The notes under the pieces are model-generated. The model saw only the letters and a list, made by a program, of their open reading frames with translations. It had not been told where the DNA came from and made no database searches. From positions 1 to 45,076 of the forward strand of contig JAOAHN010000060.1 of the NCBI GenBank assembly GCA_026415215.1: a DNA stretch of 45,076 bases, given 5' to 3'. The stretch is from Candidatus Hydrogenedentota bacterium (lineage in GTDB: Bacteria; Hydrogenedentota; Hydrogenedentia; Hydrogenedentales; Hydrogenedentaceae). Shown here piece after piece: positions 34,101-42,474 of the stretch (position 1 is its first letter; each line of letters starts with the position of its first letter). The position numbers were made by a program, and so were the translations under genes.

Positions 34101-37100
34101 TTAATTAGACCAGGTTATGTCTAACTTTTTTCTTTCTTTGTCATAAATGTTTAGGATAAAATATAAGGGCCCTCTCTCCTTGGCACACTTGACTAAAATC
34201 GAGTTTTTTGACGGTTTCAATTGTGTTTTAGCTTCATAAATTTTGACATCTGTTGACATGGTTAGGTTTTCAATTATTAAATTCTCATTGACCCAGACTT
34301 GAATTATATTAGGTGTTTCTATCTGAAAAATTGCCTCCGTTTTTTGAGGAACCACAAACTCTGCATACGCAAATGAAGAGAAACTAAATTCTTCTAAATG
34401 ATGAGTATAAGTTTGGATACCGAGAGCATCGAGTAAATTCAGTTTATGCCCGTCATTTTCTGAAGTAAACCATATTTTCGCAGATGATTTGCCGAACATA
34501 GTTTCGAATTTCATTTCAGATTTCATGAATTTATCAACACAATGGCTATTTGGGACTTGGAAGTCCGGGTCTTTCGGGAGAGGGCCTATAACCATCCATT
34601 TTCTGAAAGAACTATTTTTCTTGTATCTCATGAATTCTACCGCGTTGGTAATTGGTAGAGGGGGTTTTTCGGGTGGTGTTGCTCTTCTGGATAGATGATT
34701 TAACAAATTAACAAAAATGTGTTGAGCCACGGGATCGTCTTCCAGATTTTCTAATATTTTTAGGGTAGTAAATACAATTCTTCCTACTCCGTACCGTAGT
34801 ATAAGCAAGGTGGTTCCCCAAGTGACGGTAGGAGGGACCGAATTAGAGATTACCATACACCCAGTGGCATCCTCATCAGATTTGTTCAAGAAAAACTCTT
34901 TGCCAATAATATTTCTGTAGGGCAACCTCATTAACTGTCTTGTTGGAAGATTTATGAAAACTGGGTGAGGCTTTACATAATGAAAGATGAAAGATTTTGG
35001 ATAATTTTCTATGGATTGGATATGGATTTTAGGACAATCTGTAATGCAGTGATTTATCAGATTCCAATCGTGAGGTGGAGAGAAAACTACTCCTATGGCT
35101 CCCTCTCTTATACTGTTTATCATCATACTGAACTCATTGTCAGGGTAGCCGAAAATTGTGTTTGCAAGTGGTGGAAGTATTATTATAGGAGCGAGGGGTG
35201 AGGTTTTTTGAATCCACGGAAGACATTGCTTTGTGAAATTTTTAGTAGGGTCGATGATCTCAATTAAACATTCTGTGGATTTAGGAGGTGGGGCAACATA
35301 GAAACTTTTGTATGTCTCAGATACTGCTAATTTATTTATGAGTAATCTACCCGTTAGTATATGGATACCAGTGGCTGTTGATGCAGATATGTCTGCAGAG
35401 TAGAGCTCATGAATATCCTTTTTGATTTTTATAATTTTTTTCTTTCTCCACAAGGTTTGCTGTGTAGGGCTCGTTATTTGTAGTAGAACTTCTGCCAAGG
35501 TGTTCATTTCTCCTTGTGCAGAACATAGAGAATTTTCGGGATATTTAATGGTTACATTGATACTCGTTGATTCTGATGGGATCAAATTTGTTTTACCTAA
35601 TTCGATTATTATTTTCAAGTTTTGGTTGTAGCGTTTAAGAGTTTGTTTTACTGTGTTGTCAGAGAAGAGAAACATAAGGTTATTAAAGATTTCGGTTCCG
35701 TTGAGAGAAGATTTAAAGAGACAGTATCCAGAAATATTTTCATTCTTTCTTATAGATTGAATGATAGAATTGAAGTTAGCGACAGAAACTAACTTGGTAT
35801 TTTCGAGCATTTTTTCCGCAGACTGAAATGAAAGGGCGAGGTCTCTTCCTGCAAATCCTTTCTCTAATTCTGAAAGAACTATATCCCTCATATCCTGAAG
35901 TGAGATCTGAGTATTGGTGGGCCTCAAAAACTCTCTGTTTATTATGAATTGAAGGCCTTTTGGGGTATTAAGAGATTCTAACCATAATAGTGTCTCATCA
36001 TTAGCAGGAAGCCATACATTTAGAGTGGTTATCTTTGTGGGTAAGAGTTCTACTGTGAAAGGTGTGCATGAGAAACTTAGACTCGAAGAATCAGGTAAGT
36101 TCTTGTTTATAGTTAATACACGGGCTCTATCAAATTTTCTTACTTCTCTAACTAACTTAGGGATGTTGTTTTCAGGTGTGGAAGTATTAATCATTAGCCA
36201 TACAAAGGATGGATGATTTCTATGATAGTAGAGAATTTCTTTAAGCTCTTTTTCGAAATGTAAATTGGTTGTCTCTTTATCATAGGAATGAGTAAAAGAT
36301 GGGGATTCACCAACTAAGATTCCAATCTCATCACAAATTTGTAAAATTCTCTCTGGAAGGGGTTTATCAATTGAGAGGAGTGAATTAAATCCAGCTTCCT
36401 TTATTTGTATTAAATGTTTTTTTAAATTTTCAGGAGAGAAGTCTTTCATCGACAAATGATTTAGAGACCAGTCAAAATAAACACTTTTCAAGATTACTTG
36501 CTTAAAGTTGAAATAGAATTTTCCGTCTATTATTGAGAGGTCTCTTATACCCAATCGGGCTATCACTTCATCGGTAAAATTTTCAGTGTCTAACTGAACT
36601 AAAAGAGAGTATAGTCTTGGGTCTTCTAATGTCCACTTTTCAAAATCTTGGAGCGGAATAGTAACTTTGGGTTTCTTGCTTTCTACCTCTATTTCCAATT
36701 CGGGAATTTTCACCCGGAAAAGTTTAACATTCTTATTGTTAGGATATATGTTTACAATAACCCGTTTATTCTTTAAGTCGGATTTGATATAGATACTCTC
36801 TATACAAATTTGGGGAGTTTTTTGGAGGTAAACATTGCCCCATATTCCGGTAAGTTGTGACAATTCATTTGCGAAGAAATGAAGAGGTAAGTTGGACTCG
36901 GATGTGTTAAATAGTGGGCAGACAGAGATGACTATTAAGTTATCCTTTTCTTTAAGGATGTGGGAGGGCAGGTTCCTCTTAAATTTCGTGAATGCGCCAA
37001 AGTGAGGCTCCAGTCTATGTCCGTTAACCCAAATATCTGCTTGAAAGTTGATGTATTCAAGGTTTAAGGATATGTTTGTTAAAGGGTCAGCCCATGAATT

Positions 37101-37292
37101 TTGTAAATCAAATTGCTTGATAAACCAAAATTTGGTAGCTTTGGTGAAGAGACTCAGAGGCTGAGTAAGTGGGACATGGATCTTTTCGCCAGAACCGAGA
37201 GGAGGGTCTATATACCACCTATTGATAACACCATCTTCTCCGTTATCTACAAGTAAAATCCACTCGCCATTAAGGTTCAATTTTTCTCTCAT
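34101..37292 (-). CDS. GH2-like multidomain protein, acid/base glutamate missing
   Basis: 1063-aa protein without a signal peptide. Residues about 1-170 form a GH2 sugar-binding jelly roll (LNGEWILLVDNG, FQADIWVNGHRLEPHFGAF), about 170-250 the immunoglobulin-like domain, and about 255-400 the start of a TIM barrel (FSPENLKKHLIQIKEAGFN, HRNHPSFVWLM). The GH2 consensus after NHPS ends in Asn-Glu, the Glu being the acid/base. Here it reads INT (Thr370 at the Glu position), so hydrolysis by the usual mechanism is doubtful. The barrel also seems shortened. About 690-890 looks like a Rossmann/amidotransferase-like region, and about 925-1060 a jelly roll with VWVNEN. It could be a binding protein or a pseudoenzyme. 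It is the first gene of the minus-strand cluster. Confidence 0.7.
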   Translation of the reverse strand: MREKLNLNGEWILLVDNGEDGVINRWYIDPPLGSGEKIHVPLTQPLSLFTKATKFWFIKQFDLQNSWADPLTNISLNLEYINFQADIWVNGHRLEPHFGAFTKFKRNLPSHILKEKDNLIVISVCPLFNTSESNLPLHFFANELSQLTGIWGNVYLQKTPQICIESIYIKSDLKNKRVIVNIYPNNKNVKLFRVKIPELEIEVESKKPKVTIPLQDFEKWTLEDPRLYSLLVQLDTENFTDEVIARLGIRDLSIIDGKFYFNFKQVILKSVYFDWSLNHLSMKDFSPENLKKHLIQIKEAGFNSLLSIDKPLPERILQICDEIGILVGESPSFTHSYDKETTNLHFEKELKEILYYHRNHPSFVWLMINTSTPENNIPKLVREVRKFDRARVLTINKNLPDSSSLSFSCTPFTVELLPTKITTLNVWLPANDETLLWLESLNTPKGLQFIINREFLRPTNTQISLQDMRDIVLSELEKGFAGRDLALSFQSAEKMLENTKLVSVANFNSIIQSIRKNENISGYCLFKSSLNGTEIFNNLMFLFSDNTVKQTLKRYNQNLKIIIELGKTNLIPSESTSINVTIKYPENSLCSAQGEMNTLAEVLLQITSPTQQTLWRKKKIIKIKKDIHELYSADISASTATGIHILTGRLLINKLAVSETYKSFYVAPPPKSTECLIEIIDPTKNFTKQCLPWIQKTSPLAPIIILPPLANTIFGYPDNEFSMMINSIREGAIGVVFSPPHDWNLINHCITDCPKIHIQSIENYPKSFIFHYVKPHPVFINLPTRQLMRLPYRNIIGKEFFLNKSDEDATGCMVISNSVPPTVTWGTTLLILRYGVGRIVFTTLKILENLEDDPVAQHIFVNLLNHLSRRATPPEKPPLPITNAVEFMRYKKNSSFRKWMVIGPLPKDPDFQVPNSHCVDKFMKSEMKFETMFGKSSAKIWFTSENDGHKLNLLDALGIQTYTHHLEEFSFSSFAYAEFVVPQKTEAIFQIETPNIIQVWVNENLIIENLTMSTDVKIYEAKTQLKPSKNSILVKCAKERGPLYFILNIYDKERKKLDITWSN

Positions 37293-37332
37293 ATTAACCC
37301 TCGAGAACTTACATCAGCCTGAAGAGATATAA

Positions 37333-37362
37333 ATTTTACTTTTATTTGGATATAATGTTCAA
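37333..37362 (-). promoter_or_regulatory. candidate promoter of the GH2-like / propeller / nucleotidyltransferase cluster
   Basis: On the minus strand TTGAAC (37362-37357), an 18-base spacer and TAAAAT (37338-37333), start near 37326 and about 34 bases before the ATG at 37292. TATAAT words on the plus strand (37351-37356 and 37365-37370) overlap it and could serve the divergent gene at 37410. Motif match only. Confidence 0.4.
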
Positions 37363-37409
37363 ATTATAATCGAATTTAATCCAAATATTTCGCATAGGAT
37401 GATACCGTT

Positions 37410-38429
37410 ATGGGATTGATTCTTCTATCTCCTGTCTTTATTTCGATTGCAGTGCTTGAGCAAAACAATGACTTTTCATATGAAACGGTGGTATTACTGG
37501 ATAAGATAAAAGCCCAACTTTCTTCTTATGTTGTTATTCTTAAGCCAGATAAATTAGAGCCTGAGTGGTGGGCAGGAGCCCCTTCAGTGGTGAGAGACGA
37601 AGGTGGAAAATTTTACCTTGCTTGTAGAATGAGAACTGGTGAGGGGAAAAGAGGATTTAGGGGATATGAAATTAGAATACTTAAAAGTGAAGATGGAATA
37701 AACTTTACCAAGCTCAAAAGCATAATGAGGGAAGAGGTTCCCGTGCTTGGGTTTGAAAGGCCTTCGTTATTACTAGACCCCACCTCTGGAAAGTTTAAGC
37801 TCTATGCATGTGCTCCAGATGAAGGTGGTATTTGGTCGGTTATTAAGTTTGCTGATGCTGATGATCCTATAGATTTTGATCCCTCTTCTGCTAAAAAAGT
37901 AATTCAGCCACCTCCGAAAAGATATGAGAGAGATATATTGCCGAGGAGTTACAAGGATCCAGTAATTTTCTTTGATGGTGAAAAGTTTCATTGTTATGTG
38001 ATTGGGTATATAAGAGAAAATGAGTGGATATTTCACTTTACGAGTGATGATGGAGAGAATTGGCGTCCTTATCGGGAGTATACTGAGTCTATTATGAGTT
38101 TGAGTGGATGGCACGATTTTTTTGTAAGACCTGCATCTATATTGTCTGTAGGGATAGGGTACCTTTTTGTTTATGAGGGATCAAATATTAAATGGTATGA
38201 CCCTGTTTATAATATTGCTACGGGGTTAGGTTTCACTTTCGATTTACATAAGATAATAGACTTAACTCCCGAGAAACCCCTTTTGATAAGTCCTACTCCC
38301 AACGATTATTTTTTTACTTTTAGGTATTCTCATTGGCTAAAGGTAGGGGATGAGATATGGGTTTATGCAGAAGTAGCATGTCCTGACTTAACTAATGAAA
38401 TAAGACTTTTTAGATTTAGCTTAAAATAG
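37410..38429 (+). CDS. beta-propeller protein of glycosidase type (GH43/GH32/GH130-like), probably exported
   Basis: 339 aa. A short hydrophobic N-terminus (LILLSPVFISIAVL) may be a signal peptide. The rest reads as blades of a five-bladed propeller: WAGAPSVVRDEGGKFYLACRMR, a FERPSLLLDPTSGKFKLY block, YKDPVIFFDGEKFHCYV, FTSDDGENWRPY and a final block with VYAEVACP. Such 'APSV' / 'DPVIFFDG' motifs with acidic residues at blade starts are typical of GH43, GH32 and GH130 relatives and of uncharacterised propeller families in Planctomycetes. The specific family and activity are not clear. It is divergent from the GH2-like gene. Confidence 0.6.
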   Translation: MGLILLSPVFISIAVLEQNNDFSYETVVLLDKIKAQLSSYVVILKPDKLEPEWWAGAPSVVRDEGGKFYLACRMRTGEGKRGFRGYEIRILKSEDGINFTKLKSIMREEVPVLGFERPSLLLDPTSGKFKLYACAPDEGGIWSVIKFADADDPIDFDPSSAKKVIQPPPKRYERDILPRSYKDPVIFFDGEKFHCYVIGYIRENEWIFHFTSDDGENWRPYREYTESIMSLSGWHDFFVRPASILSVGIGYLFVYEGSNIKWYDPVYNIATGLGFTFDLHKIIDLTPEKPLLISPTPNDYFFTFRYSHWLKVGDEIWVYAEVACPDLTNEIRLFRFSLK

Positions 38430-38466
38430 AAGTTTTAATCTTGGTAATTCGTTCTTATATCTTAAT

Positions 38467-38496
38467 TTGGAAATAGGGTAGGGTTTGTTTTAGAAT
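38467..38496 (+). promoter_or_regulatory. candidate promoter of the glycyl-tRNA synthetase gene
   Basis: TTGGAA (38467-38472), 18-base spacer and TAGAAT (38491-38496), start near 38503, about 24 bases before the GTG at 38527. Confidence 0.35.
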
Positions 38497-38526
38497 TTTA
38501 CACTGTTTCATTCTTAAGAAACTCCC

Positions 38527-39840
38527 GTGAATGGAAGGATTAGTGAGGTGGAAAAGCTGGTAAATCTTTGTAAAAGGAGAGGCATAATATTTCAGTCGAG
38601 TGAGATATATGGTGGAATCAATGGTTTTTGGGATTATGGACCTCTCGGGGTAGAGTTAAAGAAGAATTTGAAGGATGATTGGTGGTATGTGTTTGTTCAG
38701 AGTAGGGATGATATTGTAGGTTTGGATGCAAGCATAATTATGCATCCTGAGACTTGGGTTGCGAGTGGGCATGTGGAAGCTTTCCACGATATGCTTGTAG
38801 ACTGTAAATCCTGCAAAAAGCGATTCAGAGAAGACCACATAGAGGGAAACCGGTGCCCTGATTGCGGTGGAGAGTTGACTGAACCTCGGGCATTTAATAG
38901 TATGTTGAAGACGAGAGTGGGGGTAAGTGATGACACGGCGATTGATACATATTTAAGACCTGAGACTTGTCAGTCCATATTTGTAGATTTCAAGCAGATT
39001 TGTGGTAGCTACAGGGTAAAAATTCCATTTGGTATTGCACAAATGGGAAAGAGTTTTAGAAATGAGGTTAATCCACGGAACTTTATATTTAGAAGCAGGG
39101 AATTTGAGCAAATGGAAATCGAGTTTTTCTGCCACGAGACTGAGGAAGATTATTGGTTTGAGAGATGGCAGGAATACATTTGGCAATGGTATTTGGATAT
39201 AGGGATTAGAGAAAGTAAATTGCGGTGGTATGAGCACCCAAAAGAACAATTAGCTCATTATTCAAAAAGGACCGTTGATATTGAATACGAGTTTCCCTTC
39301 GGATGGGGGGAGCTCCAGGGATTAGCAAACAGAGGCAAATTTGATTTGAGCCAGCACTCTAAACATTCTGGGAAAGACTTGTCTTATTTTGATGCCGATA
39401 GGAATGAGCGATATATCCCTACTGTCATAGAGCCATCAGCTGGAGTAGATAGGACTATATTAGCCATTCTTTGTGATGCTTATGATGAAGAAATAGTAGA
39501 GGGTGAATTGAGGATAGTATTAAGATTGCATCCCAGAATAGCGCCTATAAAAGCAGGCGTATTCCCACTTGTTAAGAAACATGGACTCGCAGAGATTGCT
39601 ATGGATTTAGAGAAGAAACTAAGAAAGAAGTTCATGACTTTTTATGATGATTCTGGTGCTATTGGAAGGAGATACAGGAGGATGGATGAAATCGGCACGC
39701 CATTTTGTATTACGGTGGACTTCCAAACGAAGGAAGATGGGACGGTTACAATTAGAGACAGGGATACTATGAGTCAAATTCGATTACCTATGAACGAAGT
39801 AGCGGGGTATATACAATCTAAAATTACCCACGAGAGATAA
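38527..39840 (+). CDS. glyQS: Glycyl-tRNA synthetase, homodimeric type (GlyQS)
   Basis: Class II synthetase charging tRNA-Gly, 437 aa. The N-terminus (LVNLCKRRGIIFQSSEIYGG, WDYGPLGVELK) is characteristic of the alpha2 type, as is a zinc-type insertion with Cys93, Cys96, Cys110 and Cys113. Class II motif 2 is FRNEVNPRNFIFRSREFEQ in two adjoining blocks, and motif 3 is EPSAGVDRTILAIL. The C-terminal anticodon-binding domain begins near 350. The likely start is GTG; an ATG four bases later is out of frame, and no SD is visible. It is a little shorter than the usual 460 aa. A methyltransferase gene follows after 17 bases. The bacterial tetrameric GlyQ/GlyS type is absent from the window. Confidence 0.95.
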   Translation: MNGRISEVEKLVNLCKRRGIIFQSSEIYGGINGFWDYGPLGVELKKNLKDDWWYVFVQSRDDIVGLDASIIMHPETWVASGHVEAFHDMLVDCKSCKKRFREDHIEGNRCPDCGGELTEPRAFNSMLKTRVGVSDDTAIDTYLRPETCQSIFVDFKQICGSYRVKIPFGIAQMGKSFRNEVNPRNFIFRSREFEQMEIEFFCHETEEDYWFERWQEYIWQWYLDIGIRESKLRWYEHPKEQLAHYSKRTVDIEYEFPFGWGELQGLANRGKFDLSQHSKHSGKDLSYFDADRNERYIPTVIEPSAGVDRTILAILCDAYDEEIVEGELRIVLRLHPRIAPIKAGVFPLVKKHGLAEIAMDLEKKLRKKFMTFYDDSGAIGRRYRRMDEIGTPFCITVDFQTKEDGTVTIRDRDTMSQIRLPMNEVAGYIQSKITHER

Positions 39841-39857
39841 AATTGTAAGAATAAGAA

Positions 39858-40586
39858 ATGGATTTATTCGGTGATCTTGCCGATAGATATGACCTTTTAA
39901 GAAGTGATAACCCTCCTTATCTGTCGATACTCCTGTGCTTGATAAGAAGATTTAACAATAAGCTTATTCTTGACTTGGGTTGCGGTACTGGTAATATATC
40001 GGAGAAAATCCTTAAAGAAGCCGATGTAAATATCATAGGGTTAGACCTATCAGCAAGTATGCTTGGAAAATTTAACGCGAAGCGGACGCGAGCAAGTCTA
40101 ATTTGTGCTTCTGCTGAAAACATTCCACTTACCGATAGTTCGGTAGACGGCATTATGTGCATATATTTGATTCACTTACTAAAAGAGCCTAAAAGAGCTT
40201 TGAAATCGATGAAACGAATGCTGAACAAGGGTTGGATATTGATAGTTAGTGCACCCCATCACTTTATTAAGAAACATCCTTTAAATGTGTTCTTTCCATC
40301 GTTTAGGGATATAGATTTATCTCGATTTCCTTCCGAGGAAGAGATAGTTAACTGGTTGGCAGACGCTGGATTCAGTTCGATAGAAACTCAGTATTGTGCA
40401 GTTTTTAGAAAATGGTATTCACAGGAATATTTAGAGAAAACTAAGTCAAGGTTTATATCTACATTAAAATTGTTGCCTGAAGAGGAGTTTAAAACAGGTT
40501 TAAAGAAGATGGAAAAGTATATCGAGAATGAAAAGGAATTTCTCCCATCTCCTTGGGAGAGTTTTGTAATTATAGGTTATGTGTAG
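39858..40586 (+). CDS. class I SAM-dependent methyltransferase
   Basis: 242-aa cytoplasmic enzyme of the Methyltransf_11 group. Motif I is LDLGCGTGN (38-46), the acidic residue at the end of the second strand is in IIGLDLSASML, and motif II/III appear as ASAENIPLTDSSVDGIMCIYLIHLL. The start MDLFGDLADRYD resembles BioC/UbiE-like enzymes, but the substrate cannot be told. It follows glyQS by 17 bases and may share its transcript. Its last 17 bases overlap the end of the convergent glutaminyl cyclase gene, so each gene's 3' end is coding on both strands. Confidence 0.88.
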   Translation: MDLFGDLADRYDLLRSDNPPYLSILLCLIRRFNNKLILDLGCGTGNISEKILKEADVNIIGLDLSASMLGKFNAKRTRASLICASAENIPLTDSSVDGIMCIYLIHLLKEPKRALKSMKRMLNKGWILIVSAPHHFIKKHPLNVFFPSFRDIDLSRFPSEEEIVNWLADAGFSSIETQYCAVFRKWYSQEYLEKTKSRFISTLKLLPEEEFKTGLKKMEKYIENEKEFLPSPWESFVIIGYV

Positions 40587-41514
40587 GTTTTACAAGGGCT
40601 ATTTCGAAAACAGTATCCCAAAGTTTCCCAGTTACAAGTAGAGTTTTCCGCTCTGGTATATAAGCAATTCCATTGAGAACATCTGCCTGATGATTGTTTT
40701 GTTGATTTTTAAGTCCTTCTAATATTATCTTTCCTATTACATTACCAGTTATTGGGTCTATAACTACGAGATAATTACTCTGCCAAACATTGGCACAAAT
40801 GTAACCCTCAATAAACTCAAGTTCGTTTAGGTTTCGTAAGTTAACCCCATTTTCTGAAACTCTTAATGTGTGAGAAATAGAGAAATTTTGAGGGTAGTGA
40901 TAATACAATGTATTACTTCCATCAGAACGGATCAGAAAATGGCCATCATACGCTAATCCCCACCCTTCTCCATCGTACTTGTAGTATCTTTTAAGAGACA
41001 AATCTGTAGTGTCGTAGACAAAACAAATTCCATTTTTCCATGTGAGCTGGTATGCTTCGGAGTCCAATATGGCTAAGCCTTCTCCAAATAAGTTGGAAAA
41101 AGTTACATCTGCATATTCTTCTGGGAGGTTTCTTTTGAGAAGTATTTCGCCTGTTGCGAGGTCTACTATTCTTACCGAAGATTTTTCCCATAGCCCTGTG
41201 CTCTCATATAATAGTTCGTCCTTAAAGACAAGTCCTTGAGTAAAAGCATTAGGGTCATGAGGATATTTAGCTACAATCTTATAAGTTAATGTAAACGGAG
41301 GTTCTATGTCCCAAGGTGTAACTATTTCGCCTTCGGAAGTGTTGTCTCCTTCTGATTCTTCGCCCTCTTCTGAGATTTCAGGCTCTGAAGTATTTGGATA
41401 ATTATCAGGGAGATTATTATTGTGACAGTTTAATAGCATCAAGGGAATTGCTATCCAAATGAGTGTGTTGTAATATATAATAAATGTATATATTTTCATA
41501 GTTGGGGATAACAT
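40570..41514 (-). CDS. Glutaminyl-peptide cyclotransferase (plant/bacterial type), probable lipoprotein
   Basis: Converts N-terminal glutamine of peptides into pyroglutamate. The five-bladed propeller family is recognised by PHDPNAFTQGLVF, YESTG, FGEGLAIL, YQLTWKNG, NELEFIEGYICANVW, LNGIAY and VTGKLWDTVFEI. The signal sequence ends at a lipobox (LLNC, Cys30 from the first ATG), followed by a Glu/Ser-rich acidic linker of about 35 residues, then the catalytic domain. The enzyme is thus expected on a membrane surface facing the periplasm. The start is the ATG at 41514; the ATG at 41499, closer to the hydrophobic core, is an alternative, and neither has an SD. It is divergent from the radical SAM gene at 26 bases. 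Confidence 0.92.
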   Translation of the reverse strand: MLSPTMKIYTFIIYYNTLIWIAIPLMLLNCHNNNLPDNYPNTSEPEISEEGEESEGDNTSEGEIVTPWDIEPPFTLTYKIVAKYPHDPNAFTQGLVFKDELLYESTGLWEKSSVRIVDLATGEILLKRNLPEEYADVTFSNLFGEGLAILDSEAYQLTWKNGICFVYDTTDLSLKRYYKYDGEGWGLAYDGHFLIRSDGSNTLYYHYPQNFSISHTLRVSENGVNLRNLNELEFIEGYICANVWQSNYLVVIDPITGNVIGKIILEGLKNQQNNHQADVLNGIAYIPERKTLLVTGKLWDTVFEIALVKPTHNL

Positions 41515-41519
41515 ACTAA

Positions 41520-41525
41520 TATAAT
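41520..41525 (+). promoter_or_regulatory. candidate -10 element giving a near-leaderless radical SAM transcript
   Basis: TATAAT at 41520-41525 with no clear -35. Transcription starting about 7 bases on would leave only 8-9 bases before the ATG at 41541, which has no SD. The overlapping TATATT on the minus strand (41523-41518) could serve the divergent gene if translation starts at 41499. Confidence 0.35.
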
Positions 41526-41540
41526 GTCGTTAAATATTTT

Positions 41541-42473
41541 ATGGTAATACCAACAAGAGTGCAAATACAAACTTTAACAGGATGTAATGGTAGGTGTATA
41601 TTCTGTCCCAATGAGGATTTTATCAAGAGCCATCTTCCTACGGGAAGGATGTCGTGGGACCTCTTTAAATTTATAATAGACAAATTAGCGGAGATCAACC
41701 CTCATCGGATTATGCCCTATCTTCAGAATGAGCCTTTACTCGATGATAGATTACCTGATTTTATATCTTATATTCATAGTAAAATGCCGAATGTGACCAC
41801 CCTTGTTGTAACTAATGGTACTCGATTAACTTTAGAGATGGGAGAGAGGCTTATAAAAAGTGGACTTAAGCGACTGAAAGTTAGTCTACAATCTTTGAAT
41901 GACGAGGTCAATAGAGAATTAATGGGGTATCCGGCTACGCCAGTAGTTGAAAAAGTATTGAAGTTTGCTGAGCTATTGAAGAATCATAGATCTCCTATGG
42001 ACTTGAGAGTGTCTGCGATTGTAAACGCAAAAAATGAAAAAGAAATAAACGATATGCAGAAGTTCTGGAAAAAGAGGGGAATCAGATTAGTTTTATCAGC
42101 TCTTGAGAACAGGGGTGGTAATATTTCTAACGCAGTGGACCTCGCACATAATAGGAATATGCGTTTACGGAGGGGATGTATTAGACCTACTAGAGATATG
42201 TGCATACTATTTAATGGTGAGGTAGTGTTATGTTGTGTGGATTGGTTGCGAACGGTGATCTTAGGAGATTTAAAAACTCAGTCGGTCTCGGAGATATGGA
42301 ATTCTCCTAAAATTAATTTAATTAGGGAAGGGCTAAAAAAGGATGATTGTTGCCATTTGCCAGAAATATGTAGAAACTGTGCAGAAGCGGTTGAGGATTT
42401 TAGAAAGACACCATCGTGGTGGAAACAGTTTAGCACTTCCTTTAAAAATGTTCTAAGCTCTCTGAGAGATTAG
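41541..42473 (+). CDS. radical SAM protein with SPASM-like C-terminus
   Basis: 310-aa enzyme using S-adenosylmethionine and a 4Fe-4S cluster to generate a radical. The cluster motif is Cys15-X3-Cys19-X2-Cys22 (GCNGRCIFCP). GTRL and KVSLQSLND follow in the barrel. The C-terminal Cys-rich part (CIRPTRDMCILFNGEVVLCCVDW, and a second set DDCCHLPEICRNC, positions about 210-290) is of the SPASM/Twitch type that binds auxiliary clusters. Members of this group modify peptides or sugars. No small precursor-peptide gene can be seen beside it. The gene converges with the next at a gap of one base. The substrate is unknown. Confidence 0.88.
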   Translation: MVIPTRVQIQTLTGCNGRCIFCPNEDFIKSHLPTGRMSWDLFKFIIDKLAEINPHRIMPYLQNEPLLDDRLPDFISYIHSKMPNVTTLVVTNGTRLTLEMGERLIKSGLKRLKVSLQSLNDEVNRELMGYPATPVVEKVLKFAELLKNHRSPMDLRVSAIVNAKNEKEINDMQKFWKKRGIRLVLSALENRGGNISNAVDLAHNRNMRLRRGCIRPTRDMCILFNGEVVLCCVDWLRTVILGDLKTQSVSEIWNSPKINLIREGLKKDDCCHLPEICRNCAEAVEDFRKTPSWWKQFSTSFKNVLSSLRD

Positions 42474-42474
42474 T

